Below are positions 52,809 through 64,000 of a stretch of DNA of 64,000 nucleotides, piece by piece. The stretch's first letter is position 1, and every line of letters starts with the position of its first letter. The translations under genes and the position numbers were made by a program. The notes below the pieces were generated by a model. It did no database searches. It worked only from the letters and a program-made list of their open reading frames with translations, and was not told the origin of the DNA. Source of the DNA: Ilex aquifolium (Eukaryota > Streptophyta > Magnoliopsida > Aquifoliales > Aquifoliaceae); contig OX637396.1 of assembly GCA_951799425.1 (NCBI GenBank), forward strand, positions 37,688,701-37,752,700, in the 5' to 3' direction.

Positions 52809-55585
52809 TCACACCTCCCCCTGGCCTCCATTCTTCCTAATGCTCAAACCCTGGCTTCTTCTTCCCTTCAAATGGCCATGATGGTGTTTCTCACCAAACT
52901 TCACCCTCCCAGTATCTTTAAACCTCTGCCTCTCCACTGGATAAATCACACACTCTGGGGGTGGTGTAGGGTACCTCAAACCATCATAACAATATGAGTA
53001 GTACATATTTCTCAGCCTGAACTTCTTCATGGCCATTCGCTGCTTCGGCGTTATGTCGGTGAAGCCAATGCTTTCCGGCCAGTGATCGACGCTTTCCGGG
53101 TGGTCGTCGGGCTTAGAGCAGGTGGTGGTTAACACATCTTGGATAGGGTCTAGTGCACATCCATTGAGGACAAGGTCAGTGAATTCTGCTACAAATGGAG
53201 CATACTTGTAGTTGACCTTGTATTTGCCACCTGAAGTGGCCCAATCTGAGGCATCCCATATAGTGGCATACAAAGACATGGGCTTTGATGGGTAGTCTCC
53301 ACCCATTTCTGGGCTGTGGACTATGTGTCGGATTGGAATGTCATCTATGTAAAAGCTGCATGAGATAGAAAACAAGACAACAATTGAGAAATTAGTACCT
53401 AAAATTGTATGATGTCCAAACATATGTAGATTAGGTAGTGTATCATTTTTTTTTTTTATTCAACGGTCAGGGATATTCGGGTCAATTTATGCGCACTTCG
53501 ACTAATCTCTTTCTCGGTTCGGTCAAAAGGTAGGTCATCCACGCCGAGACTAAGGTATTCATGAGGGATAAATTCCTCATAGCCTGATCTCATGAGGTTA
53601 TCAAGATTCAAACTCAAAGCGTATGAGTTTATAGCTCATCCCTATTTCCACTTGAGTTACCATTAGGGTTGATGGTGTATCATTTGTCCCCACAGTTTGA
53701 ATATGTTTTGTTAGAGACTACCAAATTTTGATTAGTTTTGTTTTCATCCTATTGATAATTGTTTCAACCATGTGTTGTTAGGACTCGTGATTAACTCTAG
53801 TTGCACATACCTGATAAATATTGATGTCAATTGTACTTGATAACTTGCCTCGACACAACATAAATGACACTAAAATAAGTCACTTGAGTAATAAATGGGT
53901 TGTTTATCTAGTATCGTAAGGAAAAAATATATGGTTTTCTTTCTATATTTCTTGATTAAGCATGTATAAATCATTGTATAATTGAATATTTTTTAATAAA
54001 TTTTACTTATACTTGAATCAAATAGATTTTTAATCATGGGAGACCTATATCTAGTGGATTTGATTAAGAGATAAAATGGTACTAGTCTTACAGATTTTTG
54101 TTTTACAGTTTAAACAAACGCAACATAAATACAAATATGACAAGAATCAAAATAACTCGACATGATTAAGGACCCAATCGACACAATTACTAATAAAGCC
54201 ACATAAATCGTGTACTCATAGCCCTCTTACAAAAAGTTAAACTTAAAACCTCGAGACAGTAACTTTTCAATTAAGTATTAAATGTAAATTATCCTTAATC
54301 CCAAGCTTTTTTGTTCACTTGAGTCTAATTTTCTACACGTTTCAATTGGATTATCTTCCTAGAAAGAGCATCAACTATTTCTCTCTCTCTCATTGAACTG
54401 GTCAATATTCCAAAATTAACAACAAATGACTTATTCAAAGAAGTAGGCGAACAAAAAAACTCACATGATATTCTTGGTGGACCATAGGATGCTATAACGA
54501 TGAAACTCTTTGGAAGGGTCAAACCAGAGGTAATATCTCTCTTCTCTTCCTCTACTTGTGCTTCCATTTCCATACACATTTGTCTGAAACCTCCATGCTT
54601 TTCCTCTAATATTTCCAAGAAACTCAAAGTCCAATTCATCATGGGTCTTCTCAAAAATATCCCCATTTGTTGTCTGTGCATGATCATAAAAATAATTATC
54701 ATTTAAATAAAACCAAAGAATTGAATAAAAGGGTGGTCGATAACTAAAAAATCGTTTCGTAACGCTTTTCTAAGTAATTTTTTTTTTCAAAATATTTAGT
54801 ACTATTTGACTTAGAGTGATGATCTAGATATATTTTAGTATATAACTATAATTGATTTACCTATGTACATGCATAGGTATTCTATTATATATGCGATTAA
54901 GATTAGAGAAAGAGACACGGTCCGGATAAGAAAAAGAAGAAAAAAAAATAGAAATACCAAAATAAACACCAATAGAAAAAGTATTTAAAAGGGTAGAAAA
55001 ATTGAAATAATTAAAAAGTGTTATGAAACGGTAACTAAATTAAGAAAAAAAAAAGGGAAAAAAAATGATAGATTGCATACATAGAAGGCTACAACGATGC
55101 CAGCAGTGTATTCTGATGGTAACTTGATTTTAGCACTGAAGAATCCATGGTTGTAGAGGTCAGAGGACCTAAACCCAGAACCTGTAGAAGATAAAGGTGA
55201 TCATCAAGTTCAACTCTGAGAGAAAAATAAGATAAAGCAGAACAATCTGTGATTGTTGTATGGATGATTGTATGTGTATTAATGGCAGTATATATGTATG
55301 TGTATATATATATTCATTGGGTGGTAAAATGAATCGAAAGATTTTTTCAGGACGGGAATTATTATAACCACCCATATTTGTAGCTGTAATACAAACCAGG
55401 GATGCAAGAAATTGTGCATAAAAACCATGAATATCGATTAAACCCGAGTTTTATATTACTAAAAAGAATCGAACTCATAAATTATGGGGTCATGTTTCAC
55501 CCTTTGCTCGATCACTTTGCTGTTAATCTTAAGCAGTTTTTTTTTCCCGGAAAGTAAAGAAACAGGAAGATGGAAAGTATACGTA

Positions 55586-55626
<41 letters not shown>

Positions 55627-55834
55627 TGCCTGTGTACTGGTTGAGGAGAAGACGGACGCTTTTGTCATCAGATGATTGCATGAGGTTTCCATCACCAAAG
55701 AGAGGATTGAAGCCTTTGCTGAATGGAATTGTTGTTACGTTAAAGGCTGCTTTAGTACCACACAAAAGATTGAGCAAGAGAAGGAGGAGAGAGAAACATG
55801 TTATTCTTTTGGAGAGAGAATGGAACTTTTCCAT
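52809..55834 (-). CDS. Xyloglucan endotransglucosylase/hydrolase, group III-B (XTH27-30 type)
   Basis: Four exons (minus): 55834-55630, 55181-55081, 54673-54465 and 53355-52809, giving 353 aa in phase. A signal peptide (SLLLLLLNLLCGTKA) spans about residues 14-29. The GH16 active site is HDELDFEFLG with E115 as nucleophile, D117 and E119 as acid/base. The sequon N138-G-S is at the usual place. The XET C-terminal domain has Cys pairs (NGCALDP, YYSYCYD, PPPECVIYP). A basic tail rich in His, Lys and Arg ends the protein, as in XTH29/30. XTHs cut and rejoin xyloglucan in the cell wall. Exon 1 ends with a GC donor that runs straight into a (CT)n(CA)n microsatellite. Confidence 0.93.
53449..53674 (-). 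mobile_element. SINE copy, family 'CCGTTGAATAAA' (copy 2, intact)
   Basis: On the minus strand it runs from TTGAGTTTGAATCTTGATA (B box) to CCTGACCGTTGAATAAAAAA. A perfect 11-bp target duplication, GTGTATCATTT, lies at 53438-53448 and 53675-53685. It is inside XTH intron 3. Confidence 0.85.
55565..55629 (-). repeat. (CA)n(CT)n compound microsatellite at the XTH exon 1 donor
   Basis: On the coding strand the intron begins GCATCTCTCTCT and passes into CACACACA. The first repeat base lies within about 4 nt of the splice site, so length changes could alter donor recognition. Confidence 0.85.
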
Positions 55835-55901
55835 TTCTAACGTGTTTTTCTTTCTTTCTGCAGCACCCTTGTTTTCCGTTCTCGTCTGCTACCACTGTGA
55901 C

Positions 55902-55909
55902 ATATATAT
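55902..55909 (-). promoter_or_regulatory. Possible TATA box of the XTH gene
   Basis: ATATATAT about 70 nt before the start codon, followed by a pyrimidine-poor leader. A GA/CT tract lies just upstream. Confidence 0.35.
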
Positions 55910-56019
55910 TAGAGAGAGAGAGAGATGAGGTGATTTGTGTAATTGTATTGTATTGTTTTAGTTGTAAAGAGAGATGAACTGCTTTTGTATAATTATAGTT
56001 GTTTTATCGACAATTATTT

Positions 56020-56165
56020 GGTGTCAGGTTATGAGAAATTTATTTCTCATGAATATTCTAATCTCGATGTAAATGACTTACCTTTAATCAGACCGGGGAG
56101 AAAATTAGTTGAGACACACGTAAATTAGTCCAGATATCTCTAACCGTTGAATAAAAAAATAAATA
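56020..56165 (+). mobile_element. SINE copy, family 'CCGTTGAATAAA' (copy 3, 5'-truncated)
   Basis: ATTTATTTCTCATGAATATTC and CCAGATATCTCTAACCGTTG, followed by AATAAAAAAATAAATAAA, match the 3' two thirds of the SINE at 53449-53674 in plus orientation. Confidence 0.65.
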
Positions 56166-56542
56166 AAAAATACTTAAGCTATAATTAAGAGGCAGTACGT
56201 AGGTGAACAAATTAGATGGGTGAGAAGATCAATAATTCATGATTTAGTCAAAAATTTCTTAGTTTAATGAACAATTAGCATGGTGGGTGTTCTGGATTTG
56301 TCATAAATATTTATCAATACTTCAAACTCGATGTTTGAAATAGTAGTAGTGTTGGCCAAGCAAAGTAGTGTGAAAAGGCAATTGGACAAAAAAGAGACGA
56401 AACGTATGATCCCTTTCCATACCCAAATACGTGTTTCCAACAGCACTTGAGCTTTTCTTTTAGTGAGACACGTCAAGAATGGAATTCATACACACTACAA
56501 AAAATTTAATGACATGGTGCTTTTGGCTCTGCTTATAATTTT

Positions 56543-56612
56543 TTTTTTTTATTCGACCATTAGGAATGTTCGAATCAGTTTACGAACACCTCGATTAATT
56601 TTCTTTTCGCTC
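56543..56612 (-). mobile_element. SINE copy, family 'CCGTTGAATAAA' (copy 4, short)
   Basis: A T-run and ATTCGACCATTAGGAATG, then CGATTAATTTTCTTTTCGC, match only the 3' end of the family on the minus strand. Confidence 0.55.
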
Positions 56613-56844
56613 CAAACAAATACTTATAACCATAACAAATTGGTTTGAAAAATATACCGAACCCAACACTAACACAGGTAAACCGAACGCACATTAACCC
56701 ATTAACGGCTTTAACCTAAGAAAAATGCATTAGATTATATGTGAGTTTTAATGTTAAATCGAGCTTACTTTCAATCTAATTGATACATTGAATTAAGTTC
56801 CCGAATTAAGTTACCAAATTAAACCCAAATAATTTTTTTAACGT

Positions 56845-56887
56845 TATTATTATTATTATTTATTATTATTATTGTTATTATTATTTG
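56845..56887. repeat. (TTA)n microsatellite
   Basis: A nearly perfect TTA trinucleotide run of about 43 bp. Confidence 0.9.
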
Positions 56888-57261
56888 TTTGTGGGCATGA
56901 TCTTATTGTAATTATTGGTTGTAATAATATGAATGTAGCTTTCTAAATTCAAGTTTTATACAGATATATTAGACTTTTCAGTACATGTGAGGTATGGCTG
57001 TTTGACAACAATCTGTACACGTGTCCAGTCCAGACAACCACTGCAAGCAACTTGCAATTTGATTATGATGCATAAATGATGGATGTTGGCTTGCTCTTGA
57101 CACTTTTAGTATTTGTTTGTTAACGTCTCCTTGAAGAAACTAAAAGCCTACCACCAAAAATTAAAATAAAAATTTAATAAAATTAGTGACATGATATAAT
57201 TAGATGGGAGAATTTCACCCACACGTCTTCTAATTTATCATATCATGGACCCTTTCCTTTC

Positions 57262-57428
57262 TGTTATTGCCAGCACTTTCTCGGGCTGAGCCGGAATTTT
57301 GGATTCTAAAGGGCAGGCAAAGCCCGAAGGCTGCTTTCCCAATAAGCCAGCGGGCGAAACGGGGAGAATGCTCGACAGTCATACCATCGCGGTCGGAAAA
57401 ACATTTTCTTTCCCCTGCGATATTCTCT
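57262..57428. other. GC-rich block, possibly organelle-derived
   Basis: An abrupt island in A/T-rich DNA: GGGCAGGCAAAGCCCGAAGG, CCAGCGGGCGAAACGGGG, CATACCATCGCGGTCGG. The style resembles plant mitochondrial non-coding DNA. Frames exist in several phases but none has a start, codon use or similarity that would argue for a gene. No specific source was recognised. Confidence 0.35.
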
Positions 57429-57589
57429 CTGTTTTTTGTATCTTCACTAATACTCCTTATCAGATTAAATGTATTAATTAAAATGTAATTTTACTAAATT
57501 GTTCATGATATATTTTAGGAAAAACTTTATCCACACCCCATCTAGATAGACATATCTTCAATGAAATTTCCACTATTTTCTAATTTTTT

Positions 57590-58070
57590 TTACGTATTAA
57601 AATTCGGACCGATTAAAATTTATTTTTACGTATTAAAATTTGAGTCAATTAAAAATTATATTTTTTTACGTATTAAAATTTGAGCCGAAAATTCATTTTT
57701 GATTGGTTCGAATCAAATTTTAATCAATTCGCATTAAATTTTAATTAACCCGAATTTTGATACAAAATAAAATAAAATTTAATCAATTAAAATTTTAATA
57801 CGTAAAAAATAAATTTTAATTGAATTGAATTTTAATAAGTAAAAAAAATATAAATATTAATCTACTCGAAGCGAATTTTAGTCAGCGCTAACAACTCAGC
57901 TCTAATTTTAATACGTAAAAAAAAAAAAATTTTAATTGGCTCAAATCGAATTTTAATCGGTTCAAATTTTAATATGTAAAAAAACGAATTTTAATATGTT
58001 CTAATTTTAATATGTAGAAAAATAAATTTTAATTGACTCGAATTTTAATCAAATTTTATGTAAAAAAAAT
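57590..58070. repeat. Inverted array of A/T-rich repeats
   Basis: The left part repeats TTTTTTACGTATTAAAATT(T)GAGYC about three times. The right part repeats the complement, AATTTTAATACGTAAAAAA, about five times, with TCGAATTTTAAT linkers. The whole can fold back on itself. Confidence 0.75.
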
Positions 58071-58764
58071 TGTTTGAAATTTATGTAGGGGCAATTTTAG
58101 ATGGATTTTTTTTTGTTAAAAATAGTGATTTAACGGCAGAGGTGTCAATGATGTTTAAATTTAAACTAGAAGGAGTGTTAGTGATGTTTTGAATAACAAA
58201 GAGGGTGTCCTTAAAAATATGGTAGATTAGAAGAAGTGTGGTTGAAAATTTCTCTAATTAGATCATTTAAGTGATAGGGTGTAATCGAAAAATGCTATTT
58301 GTATCTAAAACTCTAATCTGATTTGTTGACCTAATCAATCACAACCATTGAATTGGTAATATACTAGGTGTAACCCGTGCTGGAAGATGCGGTATAACAT
58401 AAGTGAGAAGTAATAGATTTGGGGGGAAAAAAAAAAATTCAATGTGAATGATTTTGAGAGAAATGTTGATGGTTGTTGGATGAATCTATTTGAGATCATC
58501 GGATGAGCTTATTGAAACTTGTCTTATTTTATATTATAGATTATAGATATATATTCTAACAAATACCGGATAAAATAGAGATGAACCCCACATTAAAAAA
58601 TAAAATAAAAATTTAATTTACTTTTTTTTTTGTTTTTGAGTAGTAGGCATTGATAAGATTATTATCTTAGGTATTATTGCTAAGTGTTGCTTATTTATGT
58701 CCTGTCCTGTTGTGACTTAATGGGATAAAGATGTTCTAACATATACCAGCTGGCCAACTGCTAC

Positions 58765-58766
<2 letters not shown>

Positions 58767-58857
<91 letters not shown>
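58767..58857. repeat. (AT)n(GA)n compound microsatellite
   Basis: About 48 bp of AT repeats pass directly into about 41 bp of GA repeats. Confidence 0.95.
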
Positions 58858-58859
<2 letters not shown>

Positions 58860-58861
<2 letters not shown>

Positions 58862-60955
58862 CAATAATTGAAGTTGTTGAAGGTGTCAAGCTTAAAAAAT
58901 AAATAAGAATAGAAAATAAAAGAAAGAAAGAGAAATAACAAACCTGTGAGCAAATATTATAATTGAGATTGTGACAATTATTTGGTGAGCTGAAGTTTCT
59001 CCTTCTTGTAATCAAATTGATTATTTTATTGTTTGATAAAGTTTGGGGGGCTTTGGGTCATTGTGGGCCTACTTCCCCAAGAATATGTTGGTAGTGTGTT
59101 GTTTTCTCCGCCGCCTTGGACTCATGTGGGCCTTTCCCATTGGTTCTGTCCATCTTTGGTGGGCCACACTTTTCCATTTAATTCAAAAATTTTCACTCGT
59201 CATTATTGGAATAAGAGTGCAAATCAAACGGGTTAGGCAGATTAATAATAAGTTAATCTAACTCTTCAACTTAATACAAATACCTACCCTTATCAATTTT
59301 AGTACTATCTATGCTTAAATATATACTCCAGTTATACTTAGACGGGTTTAGTCCTCGGATTGAGGTCCATATTCGATTGTAACTTACACAACTTGGGTTA
59401 AATATTTTGGATTGAACTTGAGTTTGACCTACTCAAGTTGCACCCTTAATTGGGGGACCATAATTTTCTATGGCCTATCCCACCCCACTTGGCACTAAGA
59501 AGGCTTGAACCCTGATTTTTTCTAGGAAAAAAAACAAACCTTTCGCTTTCCTCGCTTAAGTGTCAAATGGTTCTGAAAATTCTCTCATCTTTCATTCGAT
59601 TTCGAGTGTCTATTTTTTAAAAGAAAGATAACAAGAAGAGAGCGTCAACTCCAAAAAATGGGTCTCGACATTACTACTTATATTAACTCGTTCATGGTTT
59701 GTGGTTCATGAGTCACTTGACATGAGCCAAAAATCTATTTCAAAATTAAACAATAAAAGTGAAAGTAAAATCTCTCTCTCTCTCTTCAGATATAAAACCA
59801 TATGAAAGGGGCCAGAGAGAAGAGGTCAACACTGACATCCACAACAAATTGGCATTAACTAACCGGCCATTATAAATATAAAAGAGAGACTGCTCTCTGT
59901 CTGGGTCCTCTGGGATTGTGTTTTTTTCTTTTTGTATGTATTTGCATGGGTATGATGACACCAAAGTGCTGTGTTAGAATATTAATGAGTTCATGTGTCC
60001 TGTTCACTCCTTGGGTACATACAGACTAGAGTGTTAAAGGTAAGAGCTGCAGGCTGAGGTGTATTAGGTTATGGCCAGCACTTGCACTCAACTTGAAAAG
60101 ATTCTATTCAATTTATCCCAATCCTAAAATTGAATCCAGTTATCAAAATTTTGTTTTGAGAAGTTTTTTCGGTCACCTTAAATATGGAAACATTTTAGAT
60201 ATATTTCAAAAACGTTTCGAAAACATAACAAAAATGACTAAAAATTTCTAGAAATTTATTTTCAAATCATTCGCAATCATAAATCATGTGCTAACTAGTA
60301 GTAAAACCCTCACCTCACCTTACCCATCTTGACTACTAGTACTGTCCTCTTGGATCTTGGCCTTTTGCTTTTTGGCTCACAAAAATAACAAATCTCATTT
60401 TAGAATTAAATCTAATAAAAAAAAAAAAAAAGGAACAAAATATAGTTCAAATTTGGGTGGAAATAAATACTAGAATTGATAGGGATAACAATAAGGTTGT
60501 GCCGTGTCGAAATTAATCTTGCCAACTTTGGATCAATCCAAACTCAAACATAATTCAATAATCTTGAAATCTCTAATTCTAACACGGAGAAGACATGACA
60601 AGACTCATATAACCATTTACAAATGGCATATTCGCCGTCAAAAAAAAAAAATCATTATACAATTACAAAAAAATAGTTAGATGATTTTCACAAGTCGCAA
60701 TAGAATCCGCCGATAAACACAAGTATGCGTAGATATTTGTTTTAAGATCATTTTTACGTCACACCATGTTCACATTAGTATTAACTAATCGTGTAAAATT
60801 TCGAACCCAAGCATACTAATTATACCATATTAAGCAAACAAATTGACATATCATGTGATAGAAATTATGACGTAGTTGCGATAATAATAACTAGGGTGTG
60901 ATGACGATGTTTGGTTATATCACTTCGTTCATTTTAAACCTAAAAGCATTATTAT
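58860..60955. other. Intergenic, no gene seen
   Basis: A/T-rich DNA without convincing frames. A CT tract lies at 59,771-59,785. Confidence 0.4.
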
Positions 60956-60959
60956 TTTA

Positions 60960-61085
60960 CGAAGTCAAACTTTTATTTTTGGTCAAATACTATTACAGGG
61001 AAAGGGATGAGGTTTGAACCCGTGATTTTAAAGTCCAACAACGAAGGCAATAGTAGCCATTAGACAAACTGTTAACATCTACGAA
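60960..61085 (-). mobile_element. Probable tRNA-derived SINE
   Basis: On the minus strand, TCTAATGGCTACTATTGCC and CACGGGTTCAAACCTCATCC have A- and B-box character. The 3' end reads GTATTTGACCAAAAATAAAAG. Confidence 0.5.
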
Positions 61086-61549
61086 ATCATGAAAAAAAAA
61101 GGGAATCATAAGCGTTCACCAATCCAATGCCAAGTAGAAGCTAAATCACACAGAGCAGAAGCTAAGACAAGAGTGAGAACGAGAGTGGGAGTACAAAAAT
61201 GTCAACATTTAAACAAATTTGAGAGCGGGAGCGTCTTAAAAGCGTCATATTATATGCATACAGATACACATTTACCCATAAACTTTTAATATAAATAAAA
61301 TATAAACATTTAAAATTTCATGCACAACTATGAAAGTAATTATTTACTTTTTAAATATATGTTAATTATAAAATCCTAAAATAACAATTATAGTTTACAA
61401 ATATTATTCTAATTTGATGTGTATCTTTAGGCCTCGGTCAAACAGATATAAATCACCCATGTTAAATACTAGTTAAACATAAGAAGAAACAAAAGGAAAC
61501 ATTACTACTCTTGCTTGCAATGGTAAGAGAGAGAGAGAGAGTCAGAAAA

Positions 61550-61992
61550 TACCAGGAAACTCAGCAAAAAGGGATGGAGAGGCAGAGAAAACCACCTCCC
61601 AGAAGCAATGGACATAAGTTCCACCTACGGCTGCAAAAGAACTGAAGAAATCTACTTCCATTGACCTGTTTGAACCCAGTCATCTTTCAACATTGTGGGA
61701 AGAACCTCAAACAAATGGAGGCACTTCTCGAATTATCGTACCGTCTCCATGACTAAGCCACAAATCTTTGAACTGCCAGCTCTGAAACCGCCATTTTTTC
61801 TCTCAATTGAAGTATCACCACCATAAACAAATTGTATCTGCAATATGGGGGCAGTAAAATGCCTCCAAATTTTGTATCATCAAACACATGGACTCAAAAC
61901 CATGTCGGTCAGGCTAGTTGCAGGCGGGTTAAACAGGACAGAGCCAACAGGAATACAATCAAATGCTTTGCTACTGAGCTTCCGAACCTACA
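61550..61992 (-). other. Possible transcribed exon or 3' UTR on the minus strand
   Basis: On the minus strand a TTGGTGTAG acceptor leads into a short frame VRKLSSKAFDCIPVGSVLFN, which continues about 15 residues to a stop. The sequence beyond has UTR-like composition and no transposon signature. A donor-like AAAAG/GTATGCATC at about 62,765 could splice to it from the AASDH-type transcript. It may be a spliced 3' UTR or a separate short gene; nothing confirms either. Confidence 0.25.
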
Positions 61993-63035
61993 CCAACCAA
62001 GCACAAACAAATCAGTTCACAAAATGCTTGATAGATAAAAATATGATCCACAGGCATGGACTGAGAGTAGTAGTATCATCCTTTCTCATTAGTGGAGGCA
62101 TGCCATACAAATGTAAACTAAAATTATGAACTAAAAATTTGTGTGACACGTAAGACGTAACTATAAGATCCTATCCAAGATATTTTTTGCCAATGATAAC
62201 TAATGGGTATGACTCTCCACAAGATAAAGGCATGGCATATAAACACGTTTGTGTGGAAAATCCTATTCGAGAAGCAACCTGCCGAAGCTGCCAATTATAA
62301 CAAATTCTATTTGCCAATGTTTTAATGTAAATGTGGTAGTTTTGTATCGCTGCTGTGCCGGCATCAGATGTTGAAGGCCATAAAGATCTAGCATCATAAA
62401 CATGTAAGTCACTGCTTGTTATTTTCTAGCACATGCTTCCTCCTCGTGAATTAGATATCATAGTAAATCAGAATTAACAGAAATGATTACAGTGACACGG
62501 CCAAGAATGAAGTGGAGTGGTATTTCTCAAAAAAAAAAAAAACCTTTATCCACGATTTAGGGACAGGCGGGGGGGCATCAGTAGGATGAATTGCCTTTGA
62601 AACGTAAATCTACAAATTTTTAAGGTACTCTTTTCTTGGTGCGTTCGAGGCCATTCCCCCTGTTTTATTATCAACATTGCTCCGAAGAAAGTCTTTGACT
62701 TAACTGATGAATTCTTTAACATAGGAGATAAAAATTCAGCAAGCGTAGAAGATCAGAGATGCATACCTTTTGAGGACAGTTCAAGACAGTATGTTCCCAA
62801 GATGAGTTGAATGCACCCATGGTCCCTTGATTCTACTCCTGGCCCCCTTCTAATGAACAGAAGGGTCATGTGGATGACAAAACCTCTGTTCTTTCCCCAT
62901 TGGATGGATATCTGATACACTTGATGCTTAACTATGTGAGACTTCCAGGTGGATTTGTAGGTCACAAGTTCATAGAATCAGCACAGCATACCAAAATTGT
63001 GGACATAAGATATTGGAGACTATTAACTTTCTTGT

Positions 63036-63449
63036 TTACATTGTAATTTCTACTCCAACCTCAATGCAGTGCACAAAATCATCTCTGCAACCAACAAAAA
63101 TCCTGCCACCAATCATCACAGGGGAAGAGAATATGTCTCCTTGGAGGTCCAACCTAGCAAATTCCTGCACCACATCTTTCCCCAGCCGTTTGGCCTCTCC
63201 AACAGCATCCAGGTTGATTCGAAGCAAATGGATACTCCCAGAACTGGCAGTGACACAGATTAACCTGGAAACAAAGTGGTTGGATGTCTAAAAGACTGAT
63301 ATTTCAGATGATCTGATCCTTTTAGTGAAGTATCTTTACCTATCTGACAGATGGGAGACATCAGATATCAACTGCAAGCTCTCATCAACATAAGCAGATG
63401 AAGTAATTGGATCTCCAACATTGTGTTCCCAAAGGAGATCCCCACTTTC
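63036..63449 (-). CDS. AASDH/acyl-activating enzyme 19-type protein, last two exons
   Basis: Exons 63449-63340 and 63264-63036 join in phase; upstream exons lie beyond the right edge. The translation reads ESGDLLWEHNVGDPITSSAY, then LQLISDVSHLSDR, and after the intron LICVTASSGSIHLLRINLD, DLQGDIFSSPVMIGGRIFVG and CRDDFVHCIEV. These are PQQ-like beta-propeller repeats (GDLLWE and GGRIFVGCRDD units). They match the C-terminus of plant AASDH-like enzymes, which have an AMP-binding domain and carrier region before the propeller. The family activates an acyl or amino-acid substrate with ATP; the plant substrate is not established. The stop is TAA at 63036-63038. Confidence 0.75.
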
Positions 63450-64000
63450 CTGAAAAAAGTAAAACAGCAATCGATGTGCAATGAGGTCATCAAAACAAAC
63501 ATAGATTATGCAGCTTCATTGGAAAATACTTGGAGTATACTCCCATTAAAAACCTCCAGACATATGAGACCAACATCTGCAACCCTAATCCTGATTGTCT
63601 TCAATGTAGAAATTGGTTAATGAGCTCAATTGTAAAGACATAATGAGCCTCATCTCAGCAAAAAAATCTATTTTCATAGCAAAAGGAGTTTCCCAAAAAA
63701 AAAGGTAGATTCAAACTAGTAAGCTTTTTCAGCAAAAGAAAAGGGTACAAAGCAAAGAATTACGAGGGTTATATAAACATCAACAGGAAAGATGTGCCTA
63801 TCCATAAAATACTTAAAAGTGTTGAAAGAAGAATGAACAACTCCAGCGCAACCCAATCAAACACCCCTGTCTCTCACCCACTCCCGCCTACCCACCCAAA
63901 CCCTCCCCAAAATGAATAAACAAATAGATCAATTCTTAAGTAAATTCGAAAAATGCGGTCTTCTCGTATAAGGTGGCAAAGATGCCATGAACCAAGGGAG
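63450..64000 (-). other. Probable intron of the AASDH-type gene
   Basis: A/T-rich sequence upstream of a TTTTTTCAG acceptor at 63450-63458. No further exon was recognised before the window edge. Confidence 0.5.

Overview
The window is nuclear DNA from a flowering plant, most likely a woody eudicot. Genes have many introns with GT-AG (sometimes GC-AG) borders. Proteins belong to plant families (tapetal-type bHLH, group III-B XTH, SEC23). Spacers and introns hold plant transposons: hAT-like and Mutator-like MITEs, Harbinger-like elements, Au-type and other tRNA-derived SINEs, L1-type LINEs and a copia gag remnant. The species cannot be named from this sequence.

Layout. 1-1150 (-): 5' part of a bHLH gene running off the left edge. 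6480-8635 (+): its complete paralogue, head-to-head with the first. The two form an inverted duplication with about 5.4 kb of MITE- and repeat-rich DNA between the arms. A decayed extra copy of the last bHLH exon follows at about 8.84 kb. 8.6-13.8 kb: repeats (SINEs, a 553-bp hAT-like MITE with a perfect 8-bp target duplication, a Harbinger-like element with a G-rich core) and a duplicated promoter segment. 13,804-19,333 (+): an 11-exon gene for an RFC3-like clamp-loader protein of 669 aa with a long Ser/Pro-rich N-terminal extension. 19.3-22.2 kb: no gene seen.

22,234-50,847 (-): a complete 13-exon SEC23 COPII coat gene (762 aa). Its last intron is 12 kb long and holds LINE pieces, a copia gag remnant and a nested Harbinger-like element. 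The fourth intron from the 3' end (between exons 9 and 10) holds a second Harbinger-like element and a 2.1-kb Mutator-like element that appears to carry a captured first exon. 52,809-55,834 (-): a complete 4-exon xyloglucan endotransglucosylase/hydrolase gene (353 aa) with a SINE in intron 3. 55.9-63.0 kb: repeats, an inverted A/T-rich repeat array and a GC-rich block that may be organellar. 63,036 to beyond 64,000 (-): the last two exons of an AASDH/AAE19-type gene with a PQQ-like repeat C-terminus.

The genes are unrelated housekeeping, developmental and cell-wall genes and do not form a pathway or cluster. The most notable points are: the SEC23 arginine finger placed two codons after a 12-kb transposon-filled intron; a transposon family that keeps its ends and promoter-like left arm but has different simple-repeat cores; the degenerate RFC3-like ATPase; the inverted bHLH pair; two GC-AG introns in neighbouring genes; and the candidate Pack-MULE. 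I saw no CRISPR array, rRNA or functional tRNA gene. Exon borders were assigned by eye from splice signals, reading phase and family similarity.
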